The notes: a model not told the origin generated them from the letters alone. Positions 32,824 to 41,643 are shown, numbered from the stretch's first letter. The stretch: DNA of 49,318 nt from Candidatus Rokuibacteriota bacterium (GCA_003220345.1 QHSC01000083.1:1-49318), one strand, 5' to 3'. A program made the numbers and translations.

Positions 32824-34014
32824 CTAGAACGAAACCGGGAGCGCGCTCAGGCCCCGCAAGGTCAAGCTCTGGCGGTACTGGGGCGTGTCCGTGGCCAGGG
32901 CCAGCTTCGGCATCCGCTGCAGCAGCGCATTGATGGCGATCTGGCCCTCGATGCGCGCGAGGGGGGCGCCGAGGCAGAAGTGAATTCCCCAGCCGAAGGC
33001 GATGTGACGATTGTCCGCGCGCGTGATGTCGAGACAGTCGGGGTCGGGAAACTGGGCCGGATCACGGTCGGCGGCCCCGATGAAGGGCAGGACCAGCTCG
33101 CCTTTGCCGATCGTGCGGCCGCCGATGGTGACGTCTTCGCTCGGAATGCGCGCGGTACGCTGCACGGGGCCGTCGTACCGTAGCAGCTCCTCGACGGCGC
33201 TCGCGATCAGCCCGGGGTTCTCGCGCAGCCGCCGGAGCTCGTGGGTATGGCGGAGCAGCGCGAGAGTGCCGTTGCCGATCAGGTTGACGGTGGTCTCGTG
33301 TCCGGCCACGAGCAACAGGATGCAGGTGGCGAGCAGCTCATCCTCGCTGAGCGTGTCGCCGGCTTCCTCGGCGGCGATGAGAGCCGAGAGCATGTCACCA
33401 CGCGGTGAGGCGCGGCGCTCGGCAATGAGCGCGCGGAAGTAGTCGCTGAGCGCGTGGCGCGAGGCCATGCTCCTCGCCGCCACTTCCGAGTCCGGAGGCA
33501 GCCAGATCGCATCGAGGCCGCGGGCGATATCGAGCCCCCACTGCTTGAAGCGATCTCGGTCTTCCACGGGAACACCGAGGAGCTCGCAGATGACGATGAC
33601 AGGCAGCGGGTAGGCGAAGTCCTCGATCAGGTCCATGGAGCCTGCGGTCTCCACACGCTCGAGGAGCCCGTCGACGATCCGCTGGATGTGCGGACGCAAG
33701 ACCTCCACCACGCGCGGCGTGAAGGCCTTGCTGACGAGGCCGCGCAGTCGCGTGTGGTCTGGTGGATCGCGGTCGAGCATCGAGAGGCCGATGCCGGGCG
33801 GGGCGAATCCGAGCCGTGCGGCCACGAATGCCGCGATCGCCTCCTTCGCGAAGCGCGGATCGCGCAACGCCACGAGGACGTCCTCGTATCGTGTCAGCAC
33901 CCAGAACCCGCGGGGGTTGTGGTGGACGGGCTCCTCGGCGCGCAGCCGGTGGTAGGTCGGATACGGGTTGGCGATGAATTCGGCATCCATCGGGTTGAAC
34001 GTGATCTCGCCCAT
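32824..34014 (-). CDS. Cytochrome P450
   Basis: This 396-residue soluble bacterial P450 has I-helix AGHETTVN, the ExxR helix in EELLRYD (with ERxR-like context) and the heme-thiolate loop FGWGIHFCLGAPLARIEG. Length is normal. It is a monooxygenase that needs a ferredoxin and reductase, neither seen nearby. CYP family and substrate cannot be assigned by eye. It is monocistronic and converges with the membrane protein gene, leaving a 5-bp gap. Confidence 0.95.
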   Translation of the reverse strand: MGEITFNPMDAEFIANPYPTYHRLRAEEPVHHNPRGFWVLTRYEDVLVALRDPRFAKEAIAAFVAARLGFAPPGIGLSMLDRDPPDHTRLRGLVSKAFTPRVVEVLRPHIQRIVDGLLERVETAGSMDLIEDFAYPLPVIVICELLGVPVEDRDRFKQWGLDIARGLDAIWLPPDSEVAARSMASRHALSDYFRALIAERRASPRGDMLSALIAAEEAGDTLSEDELLATCILLLVAGHETTVNLIGNGTLALLRHTHELRRLRENPGLIASAVEELLRYDGPVQRTARIPSEDVTIGGRTIGKGELVLPFIGAADRDPAQFPDPDCLDITRADNRHIAFGWGIHFCLGAPLARIEGQIAINALLQRMPKLALATDTPQYRQSLTLRGLSALPVSF

Positions 34015-34147
34015 CAGCTGGCCTCCGCAGGGACGTGTGATGTGTCAACTATGCGCGTTCTCACCGCCGGCGTCGAGTGGCTCGCGTCGGCGCGATCACA
34101 TTCCTCCGCGCGAGGACTGAGAAGACCGCCGGGCCGAGGGCGGCGAG

Positions 34148-34480
34148 TCACTGGCCGAGGTGCTTCGCGAGATACGCGAGAATGCGCTCTCGCTCGCCGG
34201 GCTGCACGGGCATGCCGTAGGTGATCATCCGATCGACGATGGCGGCCCATTCCTCGCGTGTCTGCCGCTGCTGGGCGATCATCTCGAGGCTGTGACAGAT
34301 GATGCATCGCCCGGTCACCATCTGCTGATCACGGTCCCGCGGCAGGGGGTTCGCGTCCTGTGCCCACACGCCGGGGGGGCCGACGCGATCTCGCGGGCCG
34401 GCCACCCAGCTTCCTCCCCAGCCCAGCGCGCCTCCGAGCACGAGCGCGGTCAGCGACCGCGCCAGGCGACTACGCCACAT
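34148..34480 (-). CDS. Monoheme c-type cytochrome, SorB-like
   Basis: This 110-residue periplasmic protein has an N-terminal hydrophobic segment (ALVLGGALGWGGSWVAG) and a single heme c site CIICH at 59-63. Met85 or Met90 (MITYGM) are possible axial ligands. It overlaps the end of the sulfite-oxidase-like gene by 11 bases, which matches sorAB pairs in which a small cytochrome accepts electrons from SorA. Export and c-heme attachment are inferred. The role is electron transfer from the molybdoenzyme to the respiratory chain. Confidence 0.86.
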   Translation of the reverse strand: MWRSRLARSLTALVLGGALGWGGSWVAGPRDRVGPPGVWAQDANPLPRDRDQQMVTGRCIICHSLEMIAQQRQTREEWAAIVDRMITYGMPVQPGERERILAYLAKHLGQ

Positions 34481-35609
34481 CGACCCGAACGGCGTGGATC
34501 ACGTTCCAGCGGTAGCCTTGCGGGTCGCGCGACTTGCTGCCGGGCTGCACGCGGCCGAGGGAATCGGTGGCGCGGGCCATGATGACGTGCGTCCCGGCCG
34601 CGGCGGGCCAGGGAAACTCCCAGCGGCGCCAGGCGTAGCGCATCGCCGGGCCCATCAGCGCAGCCGCCGTCCACGTCTTGCCGCCGTCCACCGAGATGTC
34701 CACGCCGGTGACGGAGCCTTCCCCCGCCCACGCGTAGCCTGCGATCGCCTGCGCGCCGGCCGTGATCTTGGCGCCGTCGAGCGGGCTCATGATGAGCGAC
34801 TTGCATTCCAGTGACTGCAGCGAGTACGTGTGCTTCGGATCCTCGGCGCGCGGCGAGCGGTAGCTTCGCTGCATGAACGGACCGTCCCACTCCTTGTCGG
34901 CGAGCGTGAGCTGGATCAGCCACTTGATCGACGCCGAGCCGATCCAGCCCGGGACGATCAGTCGCGCCGGCCCGCCGTGCAGGTGCGGCACGGGGCGGCC
35001 GTTCATCTCGAGGGCGACCATCGTATGCGGCTCCATGGCCTTCCAGATCGGATGGCTCCGGATGAAGTCCGGCGCCTGCGGCGTGGGGGGCGTGTCGTTG
35101 CCGTCGGGCACCACGTGGGACGCGGTGGGGCGCGGCCGGGCCAGGCGCAGGATGTCGGCGAGCCGCACCCCTTTCCAGACGGCGGTGCCCACCGCGCCGT
35201 TCTCCCACTGGAGACCGGGCGCCTTGGGAGAGTAGAAGCTACGGCCGTTGCCCGCGCATTCGAGCGTGAGGGTCTGGGTGATCTGCTCCATCCGTTTGAG
35301 GTCGTCCAGCCGGAGCGTGAGGGGATTATCCACCTGGCCGTCCACCTTGAGGGCGTACTGGGCGGGGTCGATTTCCGGCCCGTCGTAGTTGTTCCGGACG
35401 AAGAAGAGCTCGGTGGGCGTGATGTCCGCGCCCAGCTGTCCGAACGGAGTCTCGAGATTGATGGGGCGGGGGCTCCGCACGATCAGCTTTTCCTTGCCGG
35501 GCACGGGCGCCGGCGCGGTCTGCGCGGGAACCGGAACGGCGCCGCCGAGAAGCGCGGCCGCTGTTCCCATGTGGATCACGAACGCGCGACGTGTGACGCC
35601 ATTGTCCAT
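34470..35609 (-). CDS. Molybdopterin-dependent sulfite oxidase-like oxidoreductase, Tat-exported
   Basis: This protein of 379 residues has a twin-arginine signal (TRRAFVIHMGTAAALLGG). The oxidored_molyb domain holds the Moco cysteine in TLECAGNGRSFY. HGGPARLIVPGWIGSASIKW and a C-terminal Mo-co dimerisation domain (GYAWAGEGSVTGVDISVDGGKTW) follow. ATG 35609 is chosen for its GGGGAGG site. The enzyme oxidises sulfite or a related sulfur substrate in the periplasm. The cytochrome gene overlaps its end, so the two form a SorAB-like pair. Confidence 0.93.
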   Translation of the reverse strand: MDNGVTRRAFVIHMGTAAALLGGAVPVPAQTAPAPVPGKEKLIVRSPRPINLETPFGQLGADITPTELFFVRNNYDGPEIDPAQYALKVDGQVDNPLTLRLDDLKRMEQITQTLTLECAGNGRSFYSPKAPGLQWENGAVGTAVWKGVRLADILRLARPRPTASHVVPDGNDTPPTPQAPDFIRSHPIWKAMEPHTMVALEMNGRPVPHLHGGPARLIVPGWIGSASIKWLIQLTLADKEWDGPFMQRSYRSPRAEDPKHTYSLQSLECKSLIMSPLDGAKITAGAQAIAGYAWAGEGSVTGVDISVDGGKTWTAAALMGPAMRYAWRRWEFPWPAAAGTHVIMARATDSLGRVQPGSKSRDPQGYRWNVIHAVRVDVA

Positions 35610-35718
35610 GAGCGCCTCCCCACTGCGTGGCCGCTTCGTCACCTCGTGGATTGCCTCGTCTATCTCGACCGCCCGGGGCAGCGATCGCCGCGATTGTACA
35701 GGCTCACGGGCGAACAGG

Positions 35719-37011
35719 CTACGCCGAGGCGTCCCTTCGACGGCCGCGGGCGAGCCAGAGCGCGCCCAGCGTGCCGAGCGCCAGGAGGGGCACGCCGAGC
35801 CAGAAGCGCTGGCGCTCGCGGGCGTGCGCGCGCAGCGTCCGCAGCACGAAGCGGTCGCCCGCGCTGATCTCGCCCCGGGAGGCGAGGAACTGGCGCAGGC
35901 GCTGCTGCTGATCCTCCGTGAGCTTGGCCCGCCCCCACTGCACGTCCTCCTGCAGCGTCGTGAGGCGGCGGACTTCCGCCTGTGCCCGCGCCAGGGCCTC
36001 GCGGCTCTCGTGCCAGGTCTGGCGCTCGCCGCGCGTGAGAAACGCGAGCTCGATGGGCGGCACGGCCTCCTCGAGCCAGTTCAGCCAGTGGTGATCCATG
36101 CGCGGGACGGCGGCCAGGAGCAGCCCCGCGAGCCCGAGGGCGCAGCAGCCGACCAGGCCGACGCCGCGCAAGGCTTCCCAGCCACGCTCGCGTACTCCGC
36201 GCGCGAGACCCAGCCCGCCCCGCACGAGAGCGACGCCCGCCATCATCGCCCCGAAGGTGGCGACGACGGCGGCGCCCGTGGGGAGATCCCAGGCGAACGA
36301 CGCCCAGAGCCCGAGCACGCTGACGAGAAAGCCGAGGGCCCAGCCCGTCACGAGCCTCCGCGCCACGGAGCCGGCGAGGAGGGCGGCCACGGCGGCGGGG
36401 ACGATGAGGTAGGAGAAGACGAGGAGCACGCCGGCAACGCGCACGCTGCTCGTCACCACCACGCCGAAGGTGACGTAGAAGCAGAAGTCCCATCCGCGCA
36501 TGGCGCGGCCGCGGGCGCGGGCGCCCTCGGGGTCGAAGGAGATCTCGAGGAGCGGGCGCCGGATCAAGACGTGCAGCACGCCGATCAGCCCGTACAGCAC
36601 GGCGAGCCTCACCACCTCGGCGGGCGTGACGGTCAGGATGCTCCCCACGAGGAGCTGCTTGATGTGCTCGCTGCCCTGGGGCGCCCGGTCCACCGCGAGC
36701 ACGGTGATGGCGGCGGAGACGGCGTACACGATCCCGATCACGGCTTCTTGCGGGATGACGGCGCGGCGCATGCGCGTCAGGGAGAAGAGCGCGGCGCCGC
36801 ACACGGTGAAGGCCAGCGCGTACCAGTAGGCCGCCTCGCTCTGGATCGGATGCCCGGCCAGGAACGCGGCCGTGATGCCGAGGGCGGCCACCTGGGCGAG
36901 GGCGAGATCGACGAAGATCACGCCGCGGGCGAGCACGTGGAGCCCCAGGTAGACGTGGATGCCCGTCAGCACGAGGCAGGCGAGAAAGGGCAGCCACAAC
37001 AGTTCCAGCAT
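35719..37011 (-). CDS. Zn/Mn-type ABC transporter permease with long C-terminal extension
   Basis: Residues 1-270 form an ABC-3 permease (ZnuB/MntB-like), with ARGVIFVDLALAQVAALG near residue 28, SEHIKQLLVGSILTVTP and VRVAGVLLVFSYLIVPAAVAALLAG. The family normally ends near 270-290 residues; this protein has 430. The extra part adds a membrane segment, then an outside or inside charged region with Glu/Arg/Gln-rich helices (about 320-400, coiled-coil-like) and a last membrane segment (FWLGVPLLALGTLGALWLA). The start overlaps the binding-protein stop by one base. No ATPase gene is present. Confidence 0.9.
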   Translation of the reverse strand: MLELLWLPFLACLVLTGIHVYLGLHVLARGVIFVDLALAQVAALGITAAFLAGHPIQSEAAYWYALAFTVCGAALFSLTRMRRAVIPQEAVIGIVYAVSAAITVLAVDRAPQGSEHIKQLLVGSILTVTPAEVVRLAVLYGLIGVLHVLIRRPLLEISFDPEGARARGRAMRGWDFCFYVTFGVVVTSSVRVAGVLLVFSYLIVPAAVAALLAGSVARRLVTGWALGFLVSVLGLWASFAWDLPTGAAVVATFGAMMAGVALVRGGLGLARGVRERGWEALRGVGLVGCCALGLAGLLLAAVPRMDHHWLNWLEEAVPPIELAFLTRGERQTWHESREALARAQAEVRRLTTLQEDVQWGRAKLTEDQQQRLRQFLASRGEISAGDRFVLRTLRAHARERQRFWLGVPLLALGTLGALWLARGRRRDASA

Positions 37012-37940
37012 CAGCGCCCCGAGAAGGCGTCGACGAGACGCTTGACGTCGAGGTCGATGAGGCCGACGTAGTCACGCGCCTCGGGGTCGGCTCCGACGGA
37101 CGGCGCCAGCCGGGCGATCCGCGCGCCGCTTCGCGTGGCGACCTGCTCGACCAGCGAGGCGCTGGCATAGGGCTCGGCGATGAGCACGCGCACCTGCGCC
37201 TGCTTCATTCGACTGATCAGCGAGGCCAGATACGCGGGCGAGGGAGGGACACCGGGAGTCGGCTCGACGGCCGCGACGATCTGGAGGCCGAAGCGCCCCG
37301 CGAAGTACGGCCAGCTCTCGTGCACGACGACGACCTTGGCGCCGCGATAGGGGGCGAGCGCGGCGCTCCAGCGCGTGAGGCCGGCGTCGAGGCGCTTGAG
37401 GAACTCGGCGCGACGGGACTCGAAGCCGGTCCGGTTCTCCGGCGCCAGTCGCCCGAGAGCCGCGACCATGGCCGCGGTGATGGGGCGCGCGTTCTCGGGA
37501 TCCAGCCAGTAGTGCGTGTTGCCGAAGCCATGGACGTGCTCGCCTCGCTCGGGGCGGACGCGCGCGGTCTCGGTCTGGAGGAGCGCGATGCCCCTGGAGC
37601 AGTCGAGGTCCGCGGGCGGCACGCGCCGGCCCCGAAGGGTTCGCAGCGCGGGGGCGAGCCACGGCTCGTGGTCGAGGCCGACCCGCACGATGAGGGCGGC
37701 GCCTTGCAGGGCGGCGAGGCGTCCCGGTGTCACCTCGATGGTGTGTGGATCCTGACCCGGCGGCGCCAGCGCCTCCACGCGCACGCGCTCCCCGCCCACT
37801 TCTTCGAGGAGCGCCTTGAGATCTGTGGAGGTGGCCACGACGGCGAGCGGGCCGCCGCCCCACGCGGGAGCGGCGGTCCACCATGCAGCCGCGGCGGCGG
37901 CCCAGAAAGCGAGGGCGGCGCCGAGGAGCGCCCGCAGCAC
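37011..37940 (-). CDS. Zn/Mn-type ABC transporter substrate-binding protein (ZnuA-like)
   Basis: This periplasmic cluster A-I binding protein has metal ligands in the expected places: His in GLDHEPWL, THYWLDPENAR, VVVHESWPYFAGRFGLQIV, and a C-terminal Asp/Glu region. The loop that is His-rich in ZnuA is short (ERGEHVHGFGNTHYW). A signal-like hydrophobic N-terminus is present. Start GTG 37940 is chosen because it lies just 4 bases past the amidase stop; the frame stays open to 37991 inside the amidase gene. Zinc or manganese import is likely. Confidence 0.88.
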   Translation of the reverse strand: MLRALLGAALAFWAAAAAAWWTAAPAWGGGPLAVVATSTDLKALLEEVGGERVRVEALAPPGQDPHTIEVTPGRLAALQGAALIVRVGLDHEPWLAPALRTLRGRRVPPADLDCSRGIALLQTETARVRPERGEHVHGFGNTHYWLDPENARPITAAMVAALGRLAPENRTGFESRRAEFLKRLDAGLTRWSAALAPYRGAKVVVVHESWPYFAGRFGLQIVAAVEPTPGVPPSPAYLASLISRMKQAQVRVLIAEPYASASLVEQVATRSGARIARLAPSVGADPEARDYVGLIDLDVKRLVDAFSGR

Positions 37941-37944
37941 CAGC

Positions 37945-39078
37945 CTACTTCTTGGCGGTGAAGACCGACTTCGGGACCATGCAGTGCACACCCTTGCGGA
38001 CGTCCACGACCTGGCTGACCCGGCAGTCGCCGACCATCGACACGAGCGAGTACGCCTCGTAGCGGCTGAGGGGCACCGTCTTCTGCGCGGCCAGCATGTC
38101 CACGGCCTCGCGGACCGCGTTGACCATGGCCTTGTTGAGGTCCTCGTCGAAGCCTGTGCTGATCCAGTGGGTCTTGGTCTCGATGCGCGGCCACTCGAGC
38201 TTCATGTCCTTGCGGACGATGAGCTGCATGACCATCTCGCGATACGAGCACTCAAGCGCGGTCAGGTTGACCTCCCCGTTACCCTGGCGGCAGTGGGAGT
38301 CACCCGTCCACACGAGCCCGCCCTTGACGAAGATGGGGATGAACAGGACGGACCCCTCCTGGATCTCGTTGATGTCCATGTTCGAGCCGTTCTTCCAGGG
38401 CCGGAGCGTGGAGACGGGAGCCATGGGATCGGTCGAGCCGCCCTTGCGGGGCGAGGGATCCTTCGGGTCGATGCCCACGGCAAAGGTGCCGGGGAAGGGC
38501 TGCAGATCTATCGTGATGCCCGGCTTGAACTCGGCCGAACGCTTCTCCCAGTCGAGGTAGAAGTACTTGATGAACCCGTCGGGCATCTCGGGCGCGAGCG
38601 CGCCGATCGTGGGGAATTCCTTGCCCGGCAGGTTGAAGTTGACCCCGAAGGCCTTGGGCACGATCTTGAGGAATCGGATCTCCATCACGTCGCCGGGCTC
38701 CGCGCCGTTGACGTAGATGGGTCCCGTGACCGAATGCGGCCCCCCGCCCGGATTGGCCTTCCGCAGCCCGACGATCTCGTCCATGGTCGTGCCGGGCTGG
38801 ATCTTGTTGTGGGCGTGCATCATGGTCTCGACGGCCACGGTGTCGCCCGAGTTGACGACGAGCTTGGGCGGCTCCTTGGGATCGAGCCAGCCCCACTGCG
38901 TGGTCTCGAGAGTGGCGGCGAGAACGTGAAACTTGCCGCCGCCCATGGAGACGGCGCGATCGCGCTTGGCCTCCTCCATCGTCTGCTGCGCGACGGCGTA
39001 GAGGCCGGCGCCGAGCAGCAGGGCCAGGGCGGCAAGGCCGCCGAAGAGAGCCTTGCGGGTGCGGAGCTTCATCATCAT
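37945..39078 (-). CDS. Exported acetamidase/formamidase family protein
   Basis: This 377-residue FmdA/AmdA-type hydrolase has an N-terminal signal or anchor (ALFGGLAALALLLGAGLYAVA) that cytoplasmic formamidases lack. Family stretches are VAVETMMHAHNKI, GPIYVNGAEPGDVMEI, VGIDPKDPSP, GGLVWTGDSHCRQGNGEVNLTALEC (metal-site region) and HWISTGFDEDLNKA. Start ATG 39078 follows AAAGGAGA. It would release ammonia and a carboxylate from small amides outside the cytoplasm. It is directly upstream of the metal-transport genes. Confidence 0.9.
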   Translation of the reverse strand: MMMKLRTRKALFGGLAALALLLGAGLYAVAQQTMEEAKRDRAVSMGGGKFHVLAATLETTQWGWLDPKEPPKLVVNSGDTVAVETMMHAHNKIQPGTTMDEIVGLRKANPGGGPHSVTGPIYVNGAEPGDVMEIRFLKIVPKAFGVNFNLPGKEFPTIGALAPEMPDGFIKYFYLDWEKRSAEFKPGITIDLQPFPGTFAVGIDPKDPSPRKGGSTDPMAPVSTLRPWKNGSNMDINEIQEGSVLFIPIFVKGGLVWTGDSHCRQGNGEVNLTALECSYREMVMQLIVRKDMKLEWPRIETKTHWISTGFDEDLNKAMVNAVREAVDMLAAQKTVPLSRYEAYSLVSMVGDCRVSQVVDVRKGVHCMVPKSVFTAKK

Positions 39079-39211
39079 GCGGGTCTCCTTTGGTGTGAGC
39101 GGGTCGAGCCGTGAAGAACTCCACGCCCGGACACCGTCGGCCGGACCGTCGCGCATTCTAGCGCGTTTGCGCTCCCTTGGCACCCCTCGGACGCGGCTCG
39201 GAACCGCCTGA

Positions 39212-39679
39212 TCAGGCCTTGCCTTCGAGGGCGCGCTTGAGCTGGTCGAGGTGGTTGTCGTCGTGCCAGGCCATGAGACCGACGAAGTCCTTGACGGTCA
39301 TGCGCCCGCGTGTGGCGTGCACGCCGCCGCGCTCCCACTGCTCGGGCGCGAGCCCGCGGAGGAACTTCAGCGACTCGTCGCGGCGCGCCCGGAAGGCTTC
39401 GAGCGCCTCTTGCACGTCGTTTCGCGAGTACTGCCGATCGATGGCCCAGCGGTCGGGCTCGATGCCCAGGAACTTGGGCTCGTCCATGGCCATGACGGTC
39501 TGGAAGCGGATCATGAAGGACTCTTCGGTGTCGCGCACGTGGCAGACCACTTCTTTCGCCGACCAGTTCGTGTCGTCCGGGCGCTTGGACAGCTGCGCGT
39601 CCGAGGCGCCCTTGATGGCGGCGGCGAAGTCGTGGGCGGTCCGCTCCATGCGCGCCATCTGCTCGTCGAGGCTTGCCAT
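39212..39679 (-). CDS. Possible independently translated DinB domain (internal start)
   Basis: ATG 39679 begins MASLDEQMARMERT and has the strong site GGAGGG seven bases upstream, better than the site at the full-length start. This would give a stand-alone 155-residue DinB protein, the usual size. It shares frame and end with the fusion gene. Confidence 0.45.
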   Translation of the reverse strand: MASLDEQMARMERTAHDFAAAIKGASDAQLSKRPDDTNWSAKEVVCHVRDTEESFMIRFQTVMAMDEPKFLGIEPDRWAIDRQYSRNDVQEALEAFRARRDESLKFLRGLAPEQWERGGVHATRGRMTVKDFVGLMAWHDDNHLDQLKRALEGKA

Positions 39680-40186
39680 CTGGATCCCTCCGTCGGTGAC
39701 CAGTTGATGGAACAGATGCGATTCCCGCTGATAGAAGCCCTGGGTGTGGAACGAATCCCCGAGCCGCAGCAGAGTGTAGTCGAGATGATGCCCGATTTCG
39801 TGCAGCAGCGTCCGCAAGAACGTGCGGAAGGCGACCACCCGCTTCTGCCGGGCCGTGCGCATCCAGAGGGTGATGATGGGGGGCAGGCCCGGGCGCTTCG
39901 CCGTCTCGTAGAGCCCGTGCAGCTCGCCCCATTTCGCGTGCGGTCGCGCGGCCAGCACCTTGACCCGCACGGGGGGCACGCGGAGGGCACGGACCATCCC
40001 GCCCGCCAGGAGCTGCGCAGCCGACTCCGTGAGCGCGCGGTCATCGCTTTCGAGCGCGGACCGGAGCTCCCTGACGAGGGGCCGGAGGGTCGACGCCCCC
40101 GGCAGCGCTACCTGCGTGATCTTCTCGCTGCGGAGATAGATGCCCTGCTGCCGCCGGCTCAGTCGCTCGAAGTACGCGAAGGGCAT
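39212..40186 (-). CDS. HEIGHH zinc-peptidase-like domain fused to a DinB domain
   Basis: This single frame of 324 residues starts at MPFAYFERLSRRQQ (ATG 40186). Residues 1-165 contain HEIGHH (129-134), a zinc-peptidase HExxH motif, with RESHLFHQL about 25 residues later offering a possible third ligand. Residues 170-324 form a DinB-family four-helix bundle with the usual pattern NWSAKEVVCHVRDTEESF and a later His near MAWHDDNHLDQL. At the junction an internal ATG (39679) has GGAGGG seven bases upstream, so the DinB part (155 residues) may also be made alone. A longer start (ATG 40327) would overlap the divergent gene. Confidence 0.82.
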   Translation of the reverse strand: MPFAYFERLSRRQQGIYLRSEKITQVALPGASTLRPLVRELRSALESDDRALTESAAQLLAGGMVRALRVPPVRVKVLAARPHAKWGELHGLYETAKRPGLPPIITLWMRTARQKRVVAFRTFLRTLLHEIGHHLDYTLLRLGDSFHTQGFYQRESHLFHQLVTDGGIQMASLDEQMARMERTAHDFAAAIKGASDAQLSKRPDDTNWSAKEVVCHVRDTEESFMIRFQTVMAMDEPKFLGIEPDRWAIDRQYSRNDVQEALEAFRARRDESLKFLRGLAPEQWERGGVHATRGRMTVKDFVGLMAWHDDNHLDQLKRALEGKA

Positions 40187-40267
40187 CCGGGCGGGAATGC
40201 TACCGCCGGCCCGCGCGACGGTCAACCGAACGATGTGTCCTGCTACCATCTGGCGAGGTGACCGTAG

Positions 40268-41104
40268 ATGATTTGGAGCCTTCGACGGATCGTGAGCCCG
40301 ACTGTCCTTTGGATTGCCGTGGGACATGTCGGTGTAGTTCTGCTAACATTCGCCGTGGCCATGGCTCAGGTTCCTCCGGCGGCACGGGCTGACCTCGCTC
40401 CGACGGGCAAGCTGCGCGCGGGGGTCAACTACGGGAACTTCATCCTCGCCGTCAAGGACGTGGCGACGGGCGAGTCCCGAGGCGTGGCCATCGACCTGAT
40501 GCGCGAGCTCGCGCAACGGCTGGGCGTGCCGGCGGAGATCATCGCCTACGACAGCGTGGCCAAGATGGTCGACGCGGCGCCGACCGGCACGTGGGACATC
40601 GCGTTCCTCGGGGCCGATCCAGCGCGGGCGGGAGAGATCAGCTTCACCGCGGCGTACCTGGAGATCGAGGCGACCTACCTGGTCCCCGCGGGGTCGCCCC
40701 TCCGCACCATCGCGGACGTGGACCGTGAGGGGGTGCGGGTCGCGGCCCCGGCCCGGGCGGCCTACGAGCTCTTCCTGAGCCGCGGCCTGAAGCGCGCCCA
40801 GCTCGTCCGGGCGCCCAACGGCGACGCGGCCATCGAGCTGTTCACCACGGGAAAGGTGGAAGCGCTGGCGGGATTGAGGCAAGGGCTCATCGGGCTTGCC
40901 GCGAAGCACCCGGGATCCCGTATCCTCGATGGCCAGTTCTTCGGCGTGCAGCAGGCCGTCGGTGTTCCCAAGGGTCGCGAGGCGGGCGTCCAGTACTTGC
41001 GCGGCTTCGTCGAGGAAGCCAAGGCCTCGGGGCTGGTGGCTCGAGCGATCGAGCGGACGGGCGCGCGCGGCGTGTCGGTGGCGCCGAAAGCGCCCGCTCA
41101 ATAG
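40268..41104 (+). CDS. Orphan periplasmic binding protein (SBP_bac_3 family)
   Basis: This 278-residue protein has an N-terminal hydrophobic segment (VGHVGVVLLTFAVAMAQVPP) and a family 3 fold: GKLRAGVNYGNFILA, GVAIDLMRELAQRLG, GTWDIAFLGADPARAGEISFTAAYLEIEATYLVP. No permease or ATPase is adjacent, so it either serves another importer or acts as a sensor-like protein. GAGGTGACC precedes ATG 40268. It is divergent from the peptidase-DinB gene across about 80 bp. Confidence 0.9.
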   Translation: MIWSLRRIVSPTVLWIAVGHVGVVLLTFAVAMAQVPPAARADLAPTGKLRAGVNYGNFILAVKDVATGESRGVAIDLMRELAQRLGVPAEIIAYDSVAKMVDAAPTGTWDIAFLGADPARAGEISFTAAYLEIEATYLVPAGSPLRTIADVDREGVRVAAPARAAYELFLSRGLKRAQLVRAPNGDAAIELFTTGKVEALAGLRQGLIGLAAKHPGSRILDGQFFGVQQAVGVPKGREAGVQYLRGFVEEAKASGLVARAIERTGARGVSVAPKAPAQ

Positions 41105-41129
41105 CCCACCGGCTCTAGCCGCGCAGGCC

Positions 41130-41639
41130 ATGCAGCCCGCGATACTCCGCCGAGAGCTGGCCTACGGCGTGGAGATCGTGCGTCAGCTCGTGGCGGGAGT
41201 CTCCCAGGCTGAAGCGCGCTTCAAGCCCACCCCTGAGACGTGGTCGATCCTCGAAGTCGTGTGTCACCTCTACGACGAGGAGCGCGAGGACTTCCGCCCA
41301 CGCCTGGACATCGCGCTGCATCGGCCGGCTTCGAGCTGGCCGACGATCGATCCGGCGGGCTGGGTCACGACGCGCAAGTACAATGACCGCGACCTCGTGC
41401 AAGCGCTTGACGGCCTGCTGACCGAGCGCGAGAGCTCGCTGACCTGGCTGCATGGCCTCTCGGAACCGAACTGGGATGCCGAGTATTCGGCGCCTTTCGG
41501 ACCCATCAGGGCCGGTGATCTCCTGGCGTCCTGGGTTGCGCACGACAACCTGCACACGCGCCAGCTCGTGGAGCTCCGGCGCAGCCGACTGCTGGGGATG
41601 GTTGCCCCGTACCGCGTCAAGTACGCGGGAGACTGGTGA
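41130..41639 (+). CDS. DinB family protein
   Basis: This 169-residue four-helix-bundle protein (DinB/DUF664/YfiT type) has TPETWSILEVVCHLYDEEREDF (first His) and VAHDNLHTRQL (second His pair), the typical metal triad positions. The family includes metal-binding thiol transferases and proteins of unknown role. It starts 25 bp after the binding protein and ends four bases from the convergent enoyl-CoA hydratase. A second and third DinB domain occur in this window. Confidence 0.88.
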   Translation: MQPAILRRELAYGVEIVRQLVAGVSQAEARFKPTPETWSILEVVCHLYDEEREDFRPRLDIALHRPASSWPTIDPAGWVTTRKYNDRDLVQALDGLLTERESSLTWLHGLSEPNWDAEYSAPFGPIRAGDLLASWVAHDNLHTRQLVELRRSRLLGMVAPYRVKYAGDW

Positions 41640-41643
41640 GGCG

